NCBI RefSeq assembly: GCF_007644045.2
Contig: NZ_VMDW02000076.1
Coordinates: forward strand, 62,001 to 126,000
Length of the DNA: 64,000 nucleotides
Source of the DNA: Vogesella urethralis
Lineage (GTDB): Bacteria; Pseudomonadota; Gammaproteobacteria; Burkholderiales; Chromobacteriaceae
Direction: 5' to 3'
This document shows positions 17,967 to 24,719 of the stretch, one piece after another. Below the pieces are notes generated by a model. That model searched no databases. It worked only from the letters and a program-made list of their open reading frames with translations, and had not been told where the DNA came from. Position 1 is the first letter of the stretch, and each line of letters opens with the position of its first letter. Both the position numbers and the translations under genes were made by a program.

Positions 17967-19109
17967 ATGCATTGCTCCCTGTTCTGTCGCGTCATCGATA
18001 ACTACGGCGATATCGGCGTCTGCTGGCGGCTGGCGCGCCAGCTGGCGCACGAACACGGCTGGCAGCTGACGCTGTGGGTGGACGACCTGGCCAGCTTTGC
18101 CCGCATTGCGCCGGCACTGGACGTGGCGCTGGCCCGCCAGTGGCTGGACGGCATCGAGGTGCGGCACTGGGCGGACACCCTACCGCCAGACGCCGCCGTC
18201 GGCGAGGTGGTGATCGAAGCCTTTGCCTGCGAGCTGCCGGACGGTTATCAGCACGCGATGGCGGCACAAGCCAAGCCGCCGCTATGGCTGAACCTGGAAT
18301 ACCTGTCGGCCGAAGACTGGGTGGAAGGCTGCCACGGCCTGCCGTCGCCGCACCCGCGCCTGCCGCTGCAAAAGTACTTTTTCTTCCCCGGCTTTACCCC
18401 GCGCACCGGCGGCCTGCTGTGCGAGCAAGCCTTGCAGGCCGAGCGCGACGCGTGGCAGGCCGACATCGCGGCACAGCACGCTTACTGGCAAGCGCGCGGC
18501 GTACCGCCCTGCCCGCCCGGCGGCGTGCGCTACAGCCTGTTTGCCTACGACAGCCCGGCGGCGGCGCAATGGGTGCAGCAGTTGGCCGCCGGCAGCCAGC
18601 CGGTGCAGCTGCTGCTGCCGATGGGCAAGGTGGTGCCGGACGTGCTGCAGGCGCTGGGCCTGCCAGCAGGCGCCGCCGCCGGCCAGCACTATCAGTGCGG
18701 CCAACTGGCGCTCTACCTGCTGCCGATGAGCGACCAGCGCGGCTACGACCGCCTGCTGTGGAGCTGCGATTTCAACGTGGTGCGCGGCGAAGACAGCTTC
18801 CTGCGCGCGCAATGGGCCGGCCGGCCGTTTGCCTGGCACATCTACCGCCAGGACGACGACGCCCACCTGGACAAGCTGGCCGCCTTCCTGCAGCACTATT
18901 GTCGCGCCATGCCGCCTGCGCTTAGCGAGGCGGTGCAGGCCTTCATGCAGCAATGGAACCGCAACCGGCTGGCCATCGAAGCCTGGCCAGCCTTGCAGGC
19001 GCAATGGCCGGCATGGCAGCAGCATGCCAGGGCCTGGCCAGGGCAAATTCTGGCCGGCGGCAGCCTGGCGCAGCGGCTGGTGCAATTTGCCGAATTCAGG
19101 CTACAATAG
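17967..19109 (+). CDS. earP: EF-P arginine rhamnosyltransferase EarP
   Basis: 380 residues, the normal length for EarP (DUF2331). It is a GT-B glycosyltransferase that moves rhamnose from dTDP-beta-L-rhamnose to Arg32 of elongation factor P. Seen: the N-terminal DNYGDIGVCWRLARQL (catalytic Asp and nucleotide-sugar contacts are here), NLEYLSAEDW, LPSPHPRLPLQKYFFFPGF, and the C-terminal donor-site element LLWSCDFNVVRGEDSFLRAQWAGRPF. It lies 56 bp upstream of efp, its target, in the same orientation, as in Pseudomonas and Neisseria. The dTDP-rhamnose (rml) genes must be elsewhere. No strong ribosome site precedes the ATG. Confidence 0.97.
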   Translation: MHCSLFCRVIDNYGDIGVCWRLARQLAHEHGWQLTLWVDDLASFARIAPALDVALARQWLDGIEVRHWADTLPPDAAVGEVVIEAFACELPDGYQHAMAAQAKPPLWLNLEYLSAEDWVEGCHGLPSPHPRLPLQKYFFFPGFTPRTGGLLCEQALQAERDAWQADIAAQHAYWQARGVPPCPPGGVRYSLFAYDSPAAAQWVQQLAAGSQPVQLLLPMGKVVPDVLQALGLPAGAAAGQHYQCGQLALYLLPMSDQRGYDRLLWSCDFNVVRGEDSFLRAQWAGRPFAWHIYRQDDDAHLDKLAAFLQHYCRAMPPALSEAVQAFMQQWNRNRLAIEAWPALQAQWPAWQQHARAWPGQILAGGSLAQRLVQFAEFRLQ

Positions 19110-19165
19110 CGGGTTTTCTGGAAATCCGTTTCCATTCCAATTCAAGACATTAGGACTTTATAAGC

Positions 19166-19729
19166 ATGAAAACCGCACAGGAACTCCGCGCTGGTAACGT
19201 ATTCATGGTTGGCAACGACCCGATGGTGGTGCAGAAAGCCGAATTCTCCAAATCCGGCCGTAACGCTTCCGTTGTGAAGATGAAAATGAAGAACCTGCTG
19301 ACCGGCGCCGGTACCGAAACCGTCTACAAAGCCGACGACAAGTTCGACGTTGTCGTACTGGAAAAGCGCGAGTGCACCTACTCCTACTTCGCTGACCCGA
19401 TGTACGTGTTCATGGACACCGAGTTCAACCAGTACGAAGTTGAAGCGGAAAACATGGAAGACGTGATTCCGTTCATCATCGACGGCATGGAAGACCAGTG
19501 CGAAGTGACCTTCTACAACGGCAAGGCCATCTCCGTTGAGCTGCCGACCACCGTGGTACGCGAAGTGGAATACACCGAGCCGGCCGTTCGTGGCGACACC
19601 TCCGGCAAGGTACTGAAACCGGCCCGTATCAAAGGCACCACCCTGGAAATCCCGGTACCGGCCTTCGTTGAAATCGGCGACCTGATCGAAATCGACACCC
19701 GCACCAACGAATTCAAGAAGCGCGCCTAA
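19166..19729 (+). CDS. efp: Translation elongation factor P (rhamnosylated type)
   Basis: 187 residues, three beta-barrel domains. EF-P relieves ribosomes stalled at polyproline stretches. The loop of domain I reads SKSGRNASV with Arg at position 32, the residue that EarP glycosylates, whereas the beta-lysylated type has Lys here. The C-terminal signature ([25 protein letters not shown]) is intact. Codon use is more biased and less GC-extreme than in neighbours, as expected for an abundant translation factor. Follows earP and ends in a strong intrinsic terminator. Confidence 0.98.
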   Translation: MKTAQELRAGNVFMVGNDPMVVQKAEFSKSGRNASVVKMKMKNLLTGAGTETVYKADDKFDVVVLEKRECTYSYFADPMYVFMDTEFNQYEVEAENMEDVIPFIIDGMEDQCEVTFYNGKAISVELPTTVVREVEYTEPAVRGDTSGKVLKPARIKGTTLEIPVPAFVEIGDLIEIDTRTNEFKKRA

Positions 19730-19747
19730 GCATTCGCGCCTTCCCGC

Positions 19748-19775
19748 AAACGGCAGCCCTCGGGCTGCCGTTTTT
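19748..19775 (+). terminator. Intrinsic terminator of earP-efp
   Basis: AAACGGCAGCC (19748-19758) pairs with GGCTGCCGTTT (19763-19773) and continues into a T-run. Textbook Rho-independent terminator 18 bp past the efp stop. Confidence 0.93.
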
Positions 19776-19800
19776 GCTTGTCGGCGCCGCGTGCTGCCGG

Positions 19801-19917
19801 TATCATGCCGGCTTCCTGAGGGAGTAGCCGCCCTGCGAGACAGCAGGGGCTTGCGTCAACACACTTGGCCGTTCGGCCATGGCGCCAGCGACATTCGGTT
19901 TGGCAAGACTCATGATT
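19801..19917 (+). ncRNA. yybP-ykoY manganese riboswitch aptamer
   Basis: P1 is closed by ATCATG (19802-19807) with CATGAT (19911-19916). Inside are the conserved yybP-ykoY elements: GGGAGTAGC after the 5' strand (L1, 19820-19828), GCGTCAAC, a GGCCGTTCGGCC hairpin, the L3 element GCGACATTC (19888-19896) and GGCAAGACTCATGA closing the aptamer. This family binds Mn2+ where L1 docks on L3. Placement before a UPF0016 Mn exporter is the classic association, so Mn2+ should turn the gene on. Confidence 0.9.
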
Positions 19918-19930
19918 CGCCATGCACAGC

Positions 19931-19972
19931 GGGGGCTGCGCCATGGTGGGTCATGACGTATGCGCAGCCCCC
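19931..19972 (+). promoter_or_regulatory. Expression-platform hairpin of the Mn riboswitch
   Basis: GGGGGCTGCGC (19931-19941) and GCGCAGCCCCC (19962-19972) form a perfect 11-bp stem. It ends right before the ribosome site TTGGAG (19973-19978) and is followed by TCTTTG, not a full U-run. This suggests control of initiation (stem end masking the ribosome site) more than termination. The alternative partner strand in the aptamer cannot be fixed by eye. Confidence 0.6.
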
Positions 19973-19984
19973 TTGGAGTCTTTG

Positions 19985-20545
19985 ATGGAAGCCTTCTTCC
20001 TGTCCACCGGCATTGTTTCCCTGGCCGAAATCGGCGATAAAACCCAGCTTCTGGCCCTGCTGCTGGCCGCCCGCTTCAAGAAGCCCGTTCCCATCATCCT
20101 GGGCATCTTTGTCGCCACCGTGCTGAACCATGCCGCTGCCGCCTGGCTGGGCCACGTTGCCACCGGTTTTATCGACATGAATATCCTGCGCTGGGTACTG
20201 GGCGTGTCGTTCATCGCCATGGCGGTGTGGATGCTGATTCCCGACAAGCTGGACGACGAAACCAATCTGTTCGAGCGCTTTGGCGTGTTTGGTGCCACCT
20301 GTATCGCCTTCTTCCTGGCCGAGATGGGCGACAAGACCCAGATCGCCACCGTGGCGCTGTCGGCACGCTACATGGACGCCACCATTGGTGTGGTGATGGG
20401 TACCACGCTAGGCATGATGATCGCTAACGTACCGGCGGTATTGCTGGGCGAAGTGGCGGCGCGCAAGCTGCCGGTAGCACTGGTACACAAGATCGCCGCC
20501 GGCATTTTTGCCGTGGTGGGCGTACTGACGCTGGTGAGCTTCTAA
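19985..20545 (+). CDS. mneA: UPF0016/GDT1 family manganese exporter
   Basis: 186 residues, six or seven membrane helices in two homologous halves. Each half carries the family signature E-x-G-D-K-T (EIGDKTQLLALLLAARF near residue 15; EMGDKTQIATVALSARY near 115), which forms the cation site in TMEM165/GDT1 and bacterial MneA/Mnx proteins. The ATG at 19985 has GGAG 8 nt upstream. The Mn riboswitch ahead supports Mn2+ export as the function. A pair of inverted GGTTGGCCGC words follows the stop. Confidence 0.93.
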   Translation: MEAFFLSTGIVSLAEIGDKTQLLALLLAARFKKPVPIILGIFVATVLNHAAAAWLGHVATGFIDMNILRWVLGVSFIAMAVWMLIPDKLDDETNLFERFGVFGATCIAFFLAEMGDKTQIATVALSARYMDATIGVVMGTTLGMMIANVPAVLLGEVAARKLPVALVHKIAAGIFAVVGVLTLVSF

Positions 20546-20560
20546 GCGCGAAACGCGACG

Positions 20561-20589
20561 ATGCGACCAACCTGACAGGTTGGCCGCAT
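20561..20589. terminator. Inverted GGTTGGCCGC pair between Mn exporter and DUF3857 gene
   Basis: Left arm 20561-20574 (ATGCGACCAACCTG) and right arm 20576-20589 (CAGGTTGGCCGCAT) match at 13 of 14 positions. One word has a single G-to-A change. It sits in the 57-bp convergent gap and can serve both genes. Confidence 0.6.
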
Positions 20590-20602
20590 GGCCGGGCAGC
20601 CG

Positions 20603-22456
20603 TTACTTTTGCAGAAGAATCTGCGCCTGGCCGTCGCACTCTTCCAGCTGGTCGACAAACCGGCCGAACTCGGCACTCCGCATGGTATCGGCAGACAACC
20701 ACAACGATTTACGCACCCACTGCTGCGCCAGCCCTACCCCGTTTTTGACCGCTACTGCCTTCAGCGTGTAGTCGGCCCAAGGCGAATGCACTTGGCAACT
20801 GGCAGGCTGGGCCAATGGCTTGACGCCATGCACCCGCGTCACGTTGATCTCATTGCCCGCCTCCATCAGGTAATCCGTCACGCCGTTCTTGGCTTGCCAT
20901 TGTCGCCAGGTGGCAACCCGGCCAGCAGCCTGACGCAAGTCCAGCAAACGGAAGGCCCCCAGCGGCTTGGTGACTTGCGCGACCTTAGCCGCAACCGTGT
21001 AACGGTATGGCGTGGTCAGCAACGCTGGCACCGCGGCACGCTGCACCTGATGACTGACCTTGACCATGCCACTGGACAACAAACCCTCGGCCAGCAGTCT
21101 GTCCTGCCCCTCTTTACCCAGCACGGTCTCCATCCCCAGCATCTGGCGCGCCATGCTCCCAGCCAGTTCGCCTTCTGCTGCCAGTTGCCAAGTGCGGCCA
21201 TCCAGCGAACTGAAATCCAGCTGCTGCCGGTTGTAGCTTGTTTCTGCCAGCACCAGCGGTATGCGGTCGGTCTTCACTTGGCCGTCGTCAGTCAATACAA
21301 AGACAGTGCGGTCTTGCAACACACGTACCGGGCCGTGCAATACGTTCAGCTTTTGCGTCGGATCCAGCCAGTAAGACTGCCCTGCCACCTGCAGCCTGAC
21401 GATGGCGTGATTCAGACCATTTTGTGGCGATAGCAGCAATGGCGTGTTATCGGCATCGGCACGCACCAGTGCTACGTCGGCTTGCAAGCCGGCAGCCCGT
21501 AACATGGCCGCCAGCGTCAGCGCCATATCCTTGCAGTCACCAAAACCACGCTGCTCGATCTGCGCCAGCGTAAACGGCAAGTAACCATTTTCCGATATCC
21601 GCCAGTCGCCCATATAGCGGATGCGGGTATTCACGTCCGCCACCAGGCTGGCTAGCTGCTGCTGCCACGGCTTACCCTGTACCGCTGCCACTGCCGCAGC
21701 AGCCTGCGTCGGCAGCGGGGCTGCCAGACGTTGCGCAAAACCGGCGGCAATCGGCGCCAGATAACGCAAGGGGTCGGCCTCGGTACTGACATCAATCACT
21801 GGCAGCTTGCGCAAGGCAAAACGGCTACCGGGCTCTGTCACGTCAAAGAACATTGGCTGGAGACTGCGTACGGCTAACGCCTTGCCGTCGGCAGACTGCG
21901 TCACCTCGATGCGACCATCCAGATGGCGCCCGGCCCACTGCAGCGGCTGATCGGCGCTGATTTTCCAGTCGAACTCGTCTATGCGCTGACTGCCGGGGGA
22001 CACCCCCTGCAGCATCGACAAAGCCTTGAAAGGCTCGACTCTCGCAGTTTTACGGCGATACTCCAGCACGATGGTACTACCGGTACGCACCGCCGGAAAA
22101 GCAACCGTCAGATAGCTGCTACTCACGAAGCCTTGTTGCCCGGGCATGCTACCGCGCTGGATATCGCCTTCCGGCACAGCAACTTCCTTGCCATCAGGCT
22201 GACGGGTATAGGCACGTAACAAGGTAAGCGTTTCGTGCTCCTGAAACACCAGGGTAGTGGTACCAAAAACATCACGGCCACTATCACTCAGAATGGTTAC
22301 CGCTTGCTCGATGCGGCAGTCACTACCTTCTGCGACTTGCCACTGGCAATCTTGTCGCAAGCGCAAAGCAGAGTTGGCTTCCAGCGGAGATTTGAAAGCA
22401 GCCATCGCTGGCATGGACACCGCAAGACACAGTAAAAGCTTGGCAGACTTGATCAT
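20603..22456 (-). CDS. DUF3857/transglutaminase-like exported protein, copy 2
   Basis: 617 residues. Signal peptide (1-19, AMA-AFK), an N-terminal DUF3857 domain, then a transglutaminase-like cysteine-protease fold. The catalytic Cys is in RGFGDCKDMA, His in GLNHAIV and Asp in YWLDPTQKL; all three are present, so an active enzyme is possible. The biological substrate of this family is unknown. The neighbour at 22723-24573 is a paralogue with a near-identical core around the Cys. This copy has a Fur-box-like dyad directly before its ATG, which the other lacks. The ATG has no good ribosome site. Confidence 0.88.
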   Translation of the reverse strand: MIKSAKLLLCLAVSMPAMAAFKSPLEANSALRLRQDCQWQVAEGSDCRIEQAVTILSDSGRDVFGTTTLVFQEHETLTLLRAYTRQPDGKEVAVPEGDIQRGSMPGQQGFVSSSYLTVAFPAVRTGSTIVLEYRRKTARVEPFKALSMLQGVSPGSQRIDEFDWKISADQPLQWAGRHLDGRIEVTQSADGKALAVRSLQPMFFDVTEPGSRFALRKLPVIDVSTEADPLRYLAPIAAGFAQRLAAPLPTQAAAAVAAVQGKPWQQQLASLVADVNTRIRYMGDWRISENGYLPFTLAQIEQRGFGDCKDMALTLAAMLRAAGLQADVALVRADADNTPLLLSPQNGLNHAIVRLQVAGQSYWLDPTQKLNVLHGPVRVLQDRTVFVLTDDGQVKTDRIPLVLAETSYNRQQLDFSSLDGRTWQLAAEGELAGSMARQMLGMETVLGKEGQDRLLAEGLLSSGMVKVSHQVQRAAVPALLTTPYRYTVAAKVAQVTKPLGAFRLLDLRQAAGRVATWRQWQAKNGVTDYLMEAGNEINVTRVHGVKPLAQPASCQVHSPWADYTLKAVAVKNGVGLAQQWVRKSLWLSADTMRSAEFGRFVDQLEECDGQAQILLQK

Positions 22457-22460
22457 GTAT

Positions 22461-22475
22461 CAATAATTATTCTCA
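22461..22475 (-). promoter_or_regulatory. Fur-box-like 7-1-7 dyad
   Basis: On the coding (minus) strand TGAGAAT-A-ATTATTG matches the Fur consensus TGATAAT-N-ATTATCA at 12 of 14 positions. It lies 5 bp before the ATG of the DUF3857 gene, where Fur binding would block RNA polymerase or ribosome access. Iron control is an inference from the motif. Confidence 0.5.
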
Positions 22476-22555
22476 TTGGCAATTTAGCAAAATACAACAG
22501 AGTCATAGGCAAAACAAGCGCAGCAGACCCGACCGGCTCTTGCTACAGCAGTTAA

Positions 22556-22634
22556 TAAAACAAAACCGCAGCACCAGGCTGCGGTTTTGTTTTTGCTTGC
22601 TACGCCGGGCTTAACGGCGCGGACTGCGGCGGCT
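22556..22634 (-). repeat. 79-bp duplicate of the rnr 3' end and terminator (copy A)
   Basis: Identical to 24641-24719 at 78 of 79 positions (A instead of G at 22623). It contains a terminator hairpin (22561-22572 with 22578-22589, leftward T-rich end) and the last codons plus TAA of rnr. Here it acts as the terminator of the DUF3857 gene at 22723-24573. Confidence 0.92.
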
Positions 22635-22722
22635 GGTTTGCTCTCGGCCTGCTTCGGCGCTACCGGCTTGGCTTAAACCTGTTTGGTTTCAACCGATTAG
22701 GCTGCGTTTTTTGCAGGCGGGC
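22611..22722 (-). pseudogene. Decayed remnant of the rnr C-terminal tail
   Basis: The minus strand still reads VETKQV, stop, AKPVAPKQAESKPA, which matches parts of the Lys/Pro/Glu repeats of RNase R (VETKQVAAK and APKQAETKPA). A frame change then leads to RRSPRR and the duplicated TAA at 22611-22613. The stop, the frame change and the missing repeats show a non-functional fragment left by a tandem duplication. It has no start or ribosome site. Confidence 0.75.
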
Positions 22723-24573
22723 TTATTTCTGCAGCAGGATTTGTGACTGCGCTTCGCACAGTTCCAACTGGTCCAGCATGCCCGCGAACGCCGGGCTGGC
22801 CAGTTCTTCCGCGCTTACCCACAGCCGCTTGCGCAGCCACTGCTGACGCAAGCCCACGCCATCAGCCACTTTTAGCGGATCGATGCGGTACTCCAGCCAC
22901 GGCGAGATGACTTCGCAGCGCTCCGGCTCGGCCACCGCACGAACGCCGTGCAGCCTGACCGTAGCCGAGCCACCGCCGGTTTCCAGCAGATAATCGCTGA
23001 CACCTGCCTTGGCCTGATACTCGCGCAGTGCCGCCAAGCGGGCATCAAGAAAACGCAGATCCACTAGGCGGAAGCGGGCCAGGGGACGCCAGAAATTGCG
23101 GGTACTCCCCGTAGCCGTAAACCGATAGGGCTGATCCAGCAGGCGCGGCAATGGCGAGCGCGCCACCTTGGCATTGCTCAATCTCATCGCACCATAGGTA
23201 AAACTATCGGCCAACTCCCGATCGAGCGCCTGCGCCCCCTCTTCCAGCTCGGTATGCAACAGGTTCCGGGCAACAACACCACTGAGAGTGCTGCTGCCAG
23301 CTACTTGCCAGACGCCATCCGCCGCTGGCGTGTAATCGATTTGCTGCACTTCCTGGCTTTGCAAGGGATCGTTGGCCGCAATAAGCGCAGCTTGCACCTG
23401 GCCATCACGCAGCAGATAGGCAGGGCGGTCCTCCAGCTGCGACAACACCCCACCCAGCGCATTCAGCTTTTGCGTACCGTCCAGCCAGTAATCACGGCCG
23501 TCTACCTGCAAGTGCACGATGGCGTGGTTCAAATAGCCGTGCGGGGTCAGCAACGGCGGGGTGTTATCCACACCCGCCTGTACCAGCGCCACCTCGGCCT
23601 GCAAACCTGCCGCACGCAACATGGCGGCCAACGTCAGCGCCATGTCCTTGCAATCGCCAAAACCGCGCTGCTCGATCTGCGCCAGCGTAAACGGAATGTA
23701 GCCGTTTTCGCTGCGACGCCAGTCGCCCATGTAGCGGATACGCTCGTTGACATCACGCAAGATAGTGGCCACCTGCTGCTGCCACGGTACACCCTTGACG
23801 CCATCAACCGTTGCCTGAGCGCGTGGCGGCAAGGCATCGCGCAAGCGTTGGTCGAAAGCCTGCGCTACCGGTGCCAGATAGCGCAACGCATCCGGCTCGG
23901 TGCTGATCTCCAGCTGCGGCCCCAGCCGGAAACGGAAGCGGCGGCCACTTTCGGTGGTATCCAGAAACAAAGGCTGGGTCAGGCTGGCCGTAAACACGCG
24001 GCCTTCATCCTGCTGCGCTACTTGCAGCAAACCTTCCGTGTATTTGCTGCGCCAGTGCAACGACTGGTCCGATTCGATACGCAGGTTGAGTTGGTCGTAG
24101 CGAACGGCATCGGCATCCATCCTGATACGCTCGGACAAGTTGGCAAACGGGGCCACCTGCGCCTCCTGCCGGCGCTGGCGAATCACCAGCGTACTGCCGA
24201 CCGCCACTTCGGGAAACGCCAGCTTGATGAAGCGATGGCCCTGGAAGCCGTTTTCACCGGGCACGTCCCCCTGCTGGATGTCCCGCGACGGCACCTTGAG
24301 CTTGCGCCCATCCGGTTGCAGGGTATACGCCTCCTCGATTTCCACCTTGTCGCCGGCGTTGGCCCACACCGTATAGCTGCCCAATGCCCGCCCGGCATCT
24401 TTCAGGATGGTGGTTTGCTGATCGATGGTGCAATCACTACCCTTCTGCACCAGCCAGCGGCACTGCTTGTCCAGCTTGACCGCCACCACCGCTTCGCTTT
24501 CCGGTTTAAGCGCAGCCTGACTTACCTGGCTGTAGATACCCGCCAGCAGTAGCGCCATCAGGGTTTTCTTCAT
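22723..24573 (-). CDS. DUF3857/transglutaminase-like exported protein, copy 1
   Basis: 616 residues. Signal peptide (about 1-20, SQA-ALK), DUF3857 domain, transglutaminase-like core with Cys in RGFGDCKDMA, His in LNHAIVHL and Asp in YWLDGTQKL. The block around the Cys is nearly identical to copy 2, while the N-terminal domain and the C-terminal third are clearly more diverged. ATG at 24573 with AGGAG 8 nt upstream; the longer in-frame start at 24624 lacks one. It follows rnr after the rnr terminator and ends at the duplicated terminator. The family is common but its substrate is unknown. Confidence 0.88.
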   Translation of the reverse strand: MKKTLMALLLAGIYSQVSQAALKPESEAVVAVKLDKQCRWLVQKGSDCTIDQQTTILKDAGRALGSYTVWANAGDKVEIEEAYTLQPDGRKLKVPSRDIQQGDVPGENGFQGHRFIKLAFPEVAVGSTLVIRQRRQEAQVAPFANLSERIRMDADAVRYDQLNLRIESDQSLHWRSKYTEGLLQVAQQDEGRVFTASLTQPLFLDTTESGRRFRFRLGPQLEISTEPDALRYLAPVAQAFDQRLRDALPPRAQATVDGVKGVPWQQQVATILRDVNERIRYMGDWRRSENGYIPFTLAQIEQRGFGDCKDMALTLAAMLRAAGLQAEVALVQAGVDNTPPLLTPHGYLNHAIVHLQVDGRDYWLDGTQKLNALGGVLSQLEDRPAYLLRDGQVQAALIAANDPLQSQEVQQIDYTPAADGVWQVAGSSTLSGVVARNLLHTELEEGAQALDRELADSFTYGAMRLSNAKVARSPLPRLLDQPYRFTATGSTRNFWRPLARFRLVDLRFLDARLAALREYQAKAGVSDYLLETGGGSATVRLHGVRAVAEPERCEVISPWLEYRIDPLKVADGVGLRQQWLRKRLWVSAEELASPAFAGMLDQLELCEAQSQILLQK

Positions 24574-24640
24574 GCGGCTCTCCTTGTGCTTCATTTTCTT
24601 GTCATTAGAAAGCACATTATGCACAAGTCATTTCCATCGA

Positions 24641-24719
24641 TAAAACAAAACCGCAGCACCAGGCTGCGGTTTTGTTTTTGCTTGCTACGCCGGGCTTAAC
24701 GGCGCGGGCTGCGGCGGCT
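24641..24719 (-). repeat. 79-bp duplicated segment, parental copy at the rnr 3' end
   Basis: Holds the last eight codons of rnr, its TAA (24696-24698), the following spacer and the intrinsic terminator: CAAAACCGCAGC (24646-24657) with GCTGCGGTTTTG (24663-24674), leading leftwards into a T-rich end. Copied at 22556-22634 with one difference. Confidence 0.92.
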
